A stretch of 64,000 nt of DNA from NCBI GenBank assembly GCA_964653485.1, contig CAZZFF010000015.1, positions 1 to 64,000 of the forward strand, in the 5' to 3' direction. The translations under genes were made by a program, and so were the position numbers. This DNA is from CAVQND01 sp964653485 (GTDB lineage: Bacteria > Verrucomicrobiota > Verrucomicrobiia > Limisphaerales > UBA8199). The notes beneath the pieces are model-generated. The model saw only the letters and a list, made by a program, of their open reading frames with translations, searched no databases and was not told the origin of the DNA. This document shows, piece by piece, positions 58,887 through 64,000 of this stretch. Position 1 is the first letter of the stretch, and every line of letters starts with the position of its first letter.

Positions 58887-59088
58887 TTGAGCCCAAATCC
58901 TCGCCTAATGACCTTCGGATGCAAGGAAGATTAGGAGAATCAAAGCCCCTCAAATCTCATGCCAATCGAGAGAAGATAGAGAACCGCGGAATAAACGGAA
59001 TACGCGGAAAACCATTCCTTTTCCGCGTATTCCGCTTATTCCGCGGTTCCTCAAAAACATCTTAGGCGAGGATTTGGGCTTGAGAGAA
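58887..59088. repeat. nested inverted repeat with a 31-bp hairpin
   Basis: Inner stem: 58981-59011 pairs with 59019-59049, 31 bases with one mismatch around a 7-base loop, made of CGGAATA-type repeats. Outer arms: AGCCCAAATCCTCGCCTAA near 58891-58910 is the inverse of TTAGGCGAGGATTTGGGCT near 59065-59084. The whole is about 200 bases and symmetric. It lies directly upstream of the lipoprotein gene at 59155. It has the look of a non-autonomous miniature element. Confidence 0.8.
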
Positions 59089-59154
59089 GCCCCTTGACGC
59101 AAGCTCTGGCGGCGCGGAGCATCAACTACAAACTGCTGTGCAAGCCACAGGGCC

Positions 59155-59859
59155 ATGAAGTCCATCGCATCGGCGCTCTTGATTGCCGCTGTTCTATGCG
59201 GGTGCGGCGCTCCGAACCCCGGCGGGGAGAGCGGCCCGAACTCACCCGAATGCAAAGGGCTCACGTTGGAGGCCGGCCGGAGCGGAGTGCTTTTGGGGGT
59301 CGGCGGTTGGTCGAGGCCTGTAACGGACCGAGCCGGGTACACTCTGCGCGGGCGGTTGCTGGTATTTGACAAGCCCCACTTCAGCAACAGTGGGATGGAA
59401 TTTCGGGGCAGTTGCCCCGTGTACCTCGAGTTGCAGAACCTCTCGTCGCGGAGGGATAGAGACGTGGCCGTGTATTTCGCCCTTGCCGATGGCCTCGAGT
59501 GCGATTTACGCGATGTGCATGGCAAGCCCTGCCGGCCGAATAATGATAATACGGCACTCACCAGTGTTTTGGCCTACAGTTATTTTTGGACCCGCCAGTA
59601 TTGGGCTGCCGTTCCGATCGACGGCTCAGTGCGGCTGCGAGCCGGCCCGTCTTTGAGTTTGAGCAGCCCCAACCTGGACGGATTGCACATCGAGATGAGC
59701 AGGGGCCCAAGCTGGTATGCCCCGGAGGGTGATACGAACAGGTACTTTCTCTCCGGCACCTTCAGCCCGCCCACCGATCATCCGAGTCCGCCGGATGCGC
59801 ACGCCTGGCAAGGACGGCTCGATCTGCCGGCAGTCGAGCTTCGAGCTCCCAAGCCATGA
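59155..59859 (+). CDS. lipoprotein paralogous to the next protein's C-terminal domain
   Basis: A 234-residue lipoprotein: MKSIASALLIAAVLCGCGAP has the lipobox with Cys at about 17. The mature domain is beta-rich: YTLRGRLLVFDKPHFSNSGM, PVYLELQNLS, VAVYFALADGLECDLRDVHG and RYFLSGTFSPPTDHPSPPDA, ending WQGRLDLPAVELRAPKP. The same blocks, in the same order, make up the C-terminal half of the next protein, so the two are paralogous. They overlap by ATGA and are co-translated. Function unknown. Confidence 0.75.
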   Translation: MKSIASALLIAAVLCGCGAPNPGGESGPNSPECKGLTLEAGRSGVLLGVGGWSRPVTDRAGYTLRGRLLVFDKPHFSNSGMEFRGSCPVYLELQNLSSRRDRDVAVYFALADGLECDLRDVHGKPCRPNNDNTALTSVLAYSYFWTRQYWAAVPIDGSVRLRAGPSLSLSSPNLDGLHIEMSRGPSWYAPEGDTNRYFLSGTFSPPTDHPSPPDAHAWQGRLDLPAVELRAPKP

Positions 59860-61349
59860 GCAAACGCGGCCGCATTACAGTCGCGGTCCTTGCCGCCATT
59901 CTGAGCGGGCTTGCCTGGTTGCTCGTGTCGAGCCTACCCGCGCGGGAACCGGTCTATGAGGGAAAACCCCTGAGCCGATGGTTGGCCGGCGCGTCAAGGC
60001 GGGATGCCCGCAGGGCGGTGCGCGCCTGCGGCACGAACGCGATCCCGACGCTCGTGCGCATGTTGCGCGCCACCGACTCGCCATTGAAACTCAAGCTCGT
60101 CCAGTTGGCGGGTAAGCAGCACTTCATCAAGTTCCACTGGCGGATGGCCGGGGTTCTCCATGAGGAAGCGATACGGGCCCTTTTGGAGATGGGCCCCCGG
60201 GTGGAATTCGCAATGCCGGAGTTGGTTAAGCTATATGACGAAGCGCCTGCCTCGCCTTTGTTCACCCCCTCCTGGTTCCTGAAAGAGCAGATTGCGCAAC
60301 TGTTCGTGGGCCTTGGCCCCGCGGCCAAGGACGCCGAGCCCTCCCTGCGCCGTGACGCGGCCAGCGGCACCAACTCCACCCGCACAGTGCTCGATGCCTT
60401 GCGATGCGTTGACGGGAAGGAGCCCCTCCCCTGGGAGCAGGGCAACCAGCCGCGATTTTCGCACAGTCTCGATCTTGTGGAACAGATCCATAAGTCCCTC
60501 CCGTTCCCCGGACCAACCACCCGCGCAAAGCCACTCGTGCCGGAGTTGCTGGCGATGCGCGACAAGCCCGGCCCTGATGGCTATTGGGCGCGGTTTGCCC
60601 TTCAGGAAATCGACCCGGACACCGCCGAGAGGGTCCTCACCAACTCCCGCCCCGTCGTGGAACCGCCACCGACAACCACGTCCGGTCCCGAGACCGCGAC
60701 TCCGGAAACCGAGCCGGAGGTGGACGCGGTGGCTTTTCTCAGCGGCCCCCGCCCCATAATCCAACCTCCCGCGGCAACCACCCCGATTCTTGAGGCTGGC
60801 ACGGACACGCCGCCCTTGACTGTGGGCGACTGGTCCGAAGCGGCGGGGCCTCCGAAGCGACGCACGCTCCGCGGGCGACTGCTCGCCTCGTGGCCGTCGG
60901 ACCGCCGCAACAATTCCCGCGGAGGATCACCGCGGATCGAAATGGAGTTGCAGCATTTGGCCTTGTCCCCCGATGGCCTTCCCTTCACCGTCTATTTCGA
61001 TCCGGGTCAGAGCCTGCAATGTGAACTGCGAGACGCGCGGGGCGCCCTCGTGCCGAGCCTCCCCGCCAGTCAAAGCCCGGCCCCTCGGTCGTGCTGGATC
61101 ACCGTGCCCTTCGATGGCGAGGTGAAGTTTCCCCTTGACCCTGGCAACCCGTCGTCGCCATCCGGGTCCGACGGCTTGACCATTCAATTAGGGCGCCGCG
61201 CCTGGCATATCCCAGCCCGTGACACCAATTTGTTTTTCCTGTCCGGCACCTTCACTCCCACAACGAATCGGGTCCATCCGTTGGGCTACCCTGTGTGGGC
61301 TGGAACGTTCAAACTGCCGGCTGTGGCGATTTCGGCTGGCAGACCGTAA
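59856..61349 (+). CDS. secreted protein with HEAT-like start and duplicated beta domain
   Basis: A 497-residue exported or membrane-anchored protein (helix about 7-27, ITVAVLAAILSGLAWLLVSS). Residues 35-250 hold helical HEAT-like repeats (RDARRAVRACGTNAIPTLVR, LHEEAIRALLEMGPRVEFAM, KDAEPSLRRDAASG). A Pro/Thr-rich linker (about 270-330) follows. Residues 335-497 repeat the neighbour's beta domain: TLRGRLLASWPSDRRNNS, PFTVYFDPGQSLQCELRDAR, LFFLSGTFTPTTNRVHPLGY and FKLPAV. HEAT arrays in these phyla often occur in surface assemblies. No family name fits the whole. Confidence 0.72.
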   Translation: MSKRGRITVAVLAAILSGLAWLLVSSLPAREPVYEGKPLSRWLAGASRRDARRAVRACGTNAIPTLVRMLRATDSPLKLKLVQLAGKQHFIKFHWRMAGVLHEEAIRALLEMGPRVEFAMPELVKLYDEAPASPLFTPSWFLKEQIAQLFVGLGPAAKDAEPSLRRDAASGTNSTRTVLDALRCVDGKEPLPWEQGNQPRFSHSLDLVEQIHKSLPFPGPTTRAKPLVPELLAMRDKPGPDGYWARFALQEIDPDTAERVLTNSRPVVEPPPTTTSGPETATPETEPEVDAVAFLSGPRPIIQPPAATTPILEAGTDTPPLTVGDWSEAAGPPKRRTLRGRLLASWPSDRRNNSRGGSPRIEMELQHLALSPDGLPFTVYFDPGQSLQCELRDARGALVPSLPASQSPAPRSCWITVPFDGEVKFPLDPGNPSSPSGSDGLTIQLGRRAWHIPARDTNLFFLSGTFTPTTNRVHPLGYPVWAGTFKLPAVAISAGRP

Positions 61350-61675
61350 GGCATGGGCACGACGCACTAATCAACGGGAGAGCGCGGGGTGCGGGCCGTC
61401 TCCTGGTGATAGGCGCGAACCAGCAGGCTCATGTACCCGCCTCGACCCGGGTGGCCGGAGCCGGAGCCGCGGGGAAGTAGCGCCATCCGCACAGCCCCTC
61501 CATGCCGAGCAGTTCTGCAAATTCGTCCGCCAAGTCACCACCCGCACAGCGTCGATAACCGGCGGTGCGGCAAAAAAACCAATTTCTATCAGTTCAGTTC
61601 AGTGACCGGTGGTACCAGATCGAGAGCCTGCCTGAGTGGCCCCGGGCCGAAGCCCGCGGGATCCTGGTCCCTTTT
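61350..61675. other. short gene-free stretch
   Basis: 326 bases with no gene. It ends in a segment (about 61551-61600) that resembles 62764-62810 on the same strand (GCGGCAAAAA, then CCAA, TT, TATCAGT), a degenerate direct repeat of about 45 bases. Confidence 0.4.
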
Positions 61676-61950
61676 GCCGGCGTCGTCTTCTCGGCGGACA
61701 GCCCCGGCGCGTTTCAGATCACCGATTCGCAGAAGACAAGCTGTATTTGAGGGTGAACGACGCGACTCGGCCCGAATTCGAGCGCCGGGGCATGGAGCCG
61801 TTCCGCCCTTTCGGGGAGGACAAAGCGATGGGGTACTGCGAGGTCCCGGCGGACGTGGTGGAAGACGTGTATCAGTTGATGCTCTGGATGAACCAGGCCA
61901 TCAACGTGGCGGCAGAAGCGAAGCGTTCGGGCAAGAGGAACGCCAAATAG
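61676..61950 (+). pseudogene. TfoX N-terminal-domain remnant
   Basis: One frame gives LYLRVNDATRPEFERRGMEP, FRPFGEDKAMGYCEVPADVV, EDVYQLMLWMNQAIN, a clear TfoX/Sxy N-terminal domain. The start of the domain is only found in another frame (GVVFSADSPGAFQITD, about 61676-61730), so a frameshift near 61731 breaks it. It probably no longer makes the competence-type regulator; if the second frame has its own start, a short stump could still be made. Confidence 0.6.
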
Positions 61951-61968
61951 CCGGCGTGGATGCGCTGG

Positions 61969-62688
61969 TCAGTCCCGCCGAGGCTCTCTGCTCTCCGCAG
62001 CTCCCTTCCCGTAGATGATATCCAATCTGTCCCGGCTTTCCAGGTGCCGCCCGCCAACCGCAATCTTGACCAGCAAGAAGATCGCTTTACCCAGTCCGAC
62101 CACGTCGAATTTCCGGCCCGAGGTGATGACCGTGGGCGCTGGCACCACAAATCTCCCCACCCGCTTCAGAGCCTGGATAAAGGCCATGTCCTCGCCGGCG
62201 TAAAGGCGCTCGGAAAACCCGCCTGCTGCCTCGTAGGCCACCCGCGTGCAAAACAGGAAGCAGCCGCCGACTAACCGGATGCGCCGCCCCACGGCGGCCC
62301 CTATTGGATACAAGATCCGGCCCCAGAGCGGCAAAGGCCGATCAAATTTGAAGACGCACCCGCCGCCAACCGCGCCGGCGCGGAGGGCGTCCAGAGCGGC
62401 GCCGATCGCCCGCTCGTTTGCGCATGTGTCCGCATCCACGAAGAACAACTGCTGGCCCTGCGCCGCCCGGGCCCCCGCATTCCGCACCGCCGACACCTGG
62501 CGCCGCGCGACGCGAATCACCCGTGCCCCCATCCGCTCCGCAATCTGTGCCGTAGAATCCGTCGACGCGTCGTCCACGACAATCACCTCCCAGGATGTGT
62601 CCGTTTTCTCCATGGCTGCCCGCACGCTTTCCAGGCATGGTGCAATCCAGCGCTCTTCGTTATAGGCTGGGACGATGAACGAAATCAT
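61969..62688 (-). CDS. family 2 glycosyltransferase
   Basis: A 239-residue GT2 enzyme from the ATG at 62688 (MISFIVPAYNEERWIAPCLE). Nucleotide-sugar site: EVIVVDDASTDSTAQIAERM, DXD-type FFVDADTCANERAIG and ED motif YAGEDMAFIQALKRVGRF. A short hydrophobic stretch near 205-220 (GLGKAIFLLVKIAVGG) may associate it with the membrane. Acceptor unknown. It is single, with remnants on both sides. Confidence 0.9.
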   Translation of the reverse strand: MISFIVPAYNEERWIAPCLESVRAAMEKTDTSWEVIVVDDASTDSTAQIAERMGARVIRVARRQVSAVRNAGARAAQGQQLFFVDADTCANERAIGAALDALRAGAVGGGCVFKFDRPLPLWGRILYPIGAAVGRRIRLVGGCFLFCTRVAYEAAGGFSERLYAGEDMAFIQALKRVGRFVVPAPTVITSGRKFDVVGLGKAIFLLVKIAVGGRHLESRDRLDIIYGKGAAESREPRRD

Positions 62689-63219
62689 GGCGTTTGCTTT
62701 TGGTTTTCTGACAGAGTCATGCGACAAATCTCACGTGGACGTGAGTGGCTTCTCACCCGCGCAGCGTCAAAACCGCCGGCGCGGCAAAAAGCCAAATTCG
62801 TATCAGTCCGGACGCGCAGGCGGTCAGTGCGGGTCTGTTTTGCGCCAAGGCAGGCATTTTCTGGCACGGCGGGGAAGGCACTTCGCTGGGCTTGGTCTCG
62901 CGGCCCGAGGACCGCCAGCTAATCGAGGCTTTGCTAAGCAGCCCCGACCGGAAGCTTCGGGATCTCACCCGCACCGTCGGCCTGTCCGACTCCATCGCCA
63001 GACAGTTCGCCGAGAGCGCCCTCGCGTTGCGCTATGGCCGCCCGGAACTGGCCCCGATCCGCGCCGAGCAGTTGCTCGAAATCCGCCGCCGTGAATCACG
63101 TGGCAACGCTCATCCGCTAAGGACCGCGTCGAGGAGGGTTTGCCTTGCGCGCGGCATCGCTGCCGGGCAATTGGCAACGATTCCAAAGGTAACGGTGGAC
63201 TCATCGATTCGCGACCCTG
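62689..63219. other. remnant stretch with a possible helical protein fragment
   Basis: 531 bases without an assignable gene. Plus-strand reading from about 62817 to 63120 gives protein-like text (LGLVSRPEDRQLIEALLSSP, DRKLRDLTRTVGLSDSIARQ FAESALALRYGRPELAPI), then becomes low-complexity. No start, no family, no promoter. It probably is a decayed gene end. Confidence 0.35.
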
Positions 63220-63654
63220 TCAGCGGACCTCCCCGTCCAACGCCCGCCGCACCGCACCCAGCAATTCAGTCGTCGCGTCCAGCTTGGAGATGTAACCACG
63301 CGCCCCGGCGCGGATCGCCTCCCGCGCGAACGCCGACGCATCATCATACATCGACAGGGCCAACGTCAGGGTCTCAGGATATGCCTCGTGGATATCCCTG
63401 ATAAGGTCGAATCCCTCCGAATCCTGCAATCTCAACTCCACGATTGCCAGGTCCGGCCTGAACCCGGCGACCGCCGCCATCGCTCCCTTCCGGTCTTCGG
63501 CCTCGCCGCACACAGCCATATCCTCCTCCCGCGCGATGAACTCCCTCACCGCCTGGCGCGCCAATGGGCTGCCGTCGACCACCAGGACCCGCGTCTGCCT
63601 CTTCCCGCTCGGGGCCTCGCCCGGAGCCGCTCCATCCGTGTTGGGTTCCGGCAT
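63220..63654 (-). CDS. receiver-only response regulator with Glu at the acceptor site
   Basis: A 144-residue protein from the ATG at 63654. It is one receiver of the NarL type: VLVVDGSPLARQAVREFIAR (D27), then PDLAIVELRLQDSEGFDLIR, where the acceptor Asp is replaced by E73, then LALSMYDDASAFAREAIRAG and GARGYISKLDATTELLGAV (K124). It ends just after ALDGEVR, where NarL members continue into their HTH, so the DNA-binding domain is missing. It may be a fixed-state adaptor (Glu can mimic phospho-Asp) or a truncated gene. The frame upstream to 63864 is not receiver-like. Confidence 0.8.
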   Translation of the reverse strand: MPEPNTDGAAPGEAPSGKRQTRVLVVDGSPLARQAVREFIAREEDMAVCGEAEDRKGAMAAVAGFRPDLAIVELRLQDSEGFDLIRDIHEAYPETLTLALSMYDDASAFAREAIRAGARGYISKLDATTELLGAVRRALDGEVR

Positions 63655-64000
63655 CCTGGCTCGTCTCCATCTCCGCTCAGGCGTTTGAAGACTGTATCGC
63701 TTAAGGAGGAAGGCAAGCCCTCCGTGCGGCCCGCGCTTCTGCGTTGCGTCTGCTCGCCGCAATGTGTTCAGTTCCGTCATCTTTGAAGACTTCGGCTCCT
63801 GTCCTCGCTGCGGGCGACACTCAGGTTTGGACGGTGCGTCAGACCCTTGCATATAGTCCTTCATTGAAACCTCTGCGGCCTTTATCCCCAGATTTCCTTA
63901 TGACGTTCTTCAACGCTCCTTGAAGACGCCCTCGGCAACGGCCGGGCGTGCCCGTCGCCTGCCACCCTTGAAAAGCACGGGGAGTGCCAACCGGGCTAAC

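Overview
The window reads as chromosomal DNA of a GC-rich, Gram-negative member of the Verrucomicrobiota/Planctomycetota group. A Pedosphaera- or Limisphaerales-like verrucomicrobium is my best guess. This is inferred from the gene set, not from a marker tree: DUF1080, DUF1501 and DUF1800 proteins, a GFTLIELLVVIAIIG-type pseudopilin, a DUF5989 mini-protein, a zinc-ribbon Ser/Thr kinase remnant, a YncE/phosphoesterase fusion, and many short dispersed palindromic repeats. No plasmid or complete phage backbone is visible, and there is no CRISPR array.

Layout. 1-5.9 kb is housekeeping: purA, a dksA-like/rpmG/rpsR operon, folE2, a xylose-isomerase-like enzyme and an exported DUF1080 protein. 6-13.9 kb holds a divergent signalling pair (receiver-receiver-STAS protein and hybrid histidine kinase), a DUF5989/O-antigen-ligase pair, and an ExeA/GspB-like secretion pair. 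13.9-18.1 kb carries addB, ending at a strong terminator, and a zinc-ribbon protein. 18.1-24.6 kb is one minus-strand operon: pilT, a glycoside-hydrolase/glycosyltransferase fusion, a double-length ThyX-like protein and an MFS transporter. hisC and tRNA-Arg(CCG) follow.

26-28.5 kb is a repeat-rich accessory patch next to that tRNA, with three small unknown genes. 28.5-36.8 kb holds a cupin, an RRM protein, a TauE/SafE exporter, argH and ilvD (divergent), and an amino-acid ABC transporter. The ilvD product carries a large extra domain in its middle. 36.9-44.7 kb has a DUF3352-like/DUF1800/DUF1501 operon, an orphan ribbon-helix-helix/Mu-Gam-like gene with a helix-turn-helix partner, a Sel1 protein, a lipoprotein and a pseudopilin. 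44.7-49.9 kb is a phosphorus cluster: phosphoesterase, organophosphate antiporter and PhnW.

50-53 kb is a graveyard: vapBC remnant, tRNA-Ser(CGA), truncated kinase and a DUF2786-like gene. 53-57.6 kb has a TetR/O-methyltransferase pair with a readable promoter-operator, then a DUF362/polyferredoxin operon opposite an exported nitroreductase. 57.7-64 kb mixes remnants (sigma factor, TfoX-like), a large nested palindrome, two paralogous secreted proteins, a GT2 glycosyltransferase and a receiver-only response regulator.

The strongest candidates for undescribed biology are the ilvD product with an NTF2-like insertion, the RHH-Gam gene, the GH-GT2 fusion in an operon with the ThyX-like protein, and the exported nitroreductase/DUF362/polyferredoxin group.
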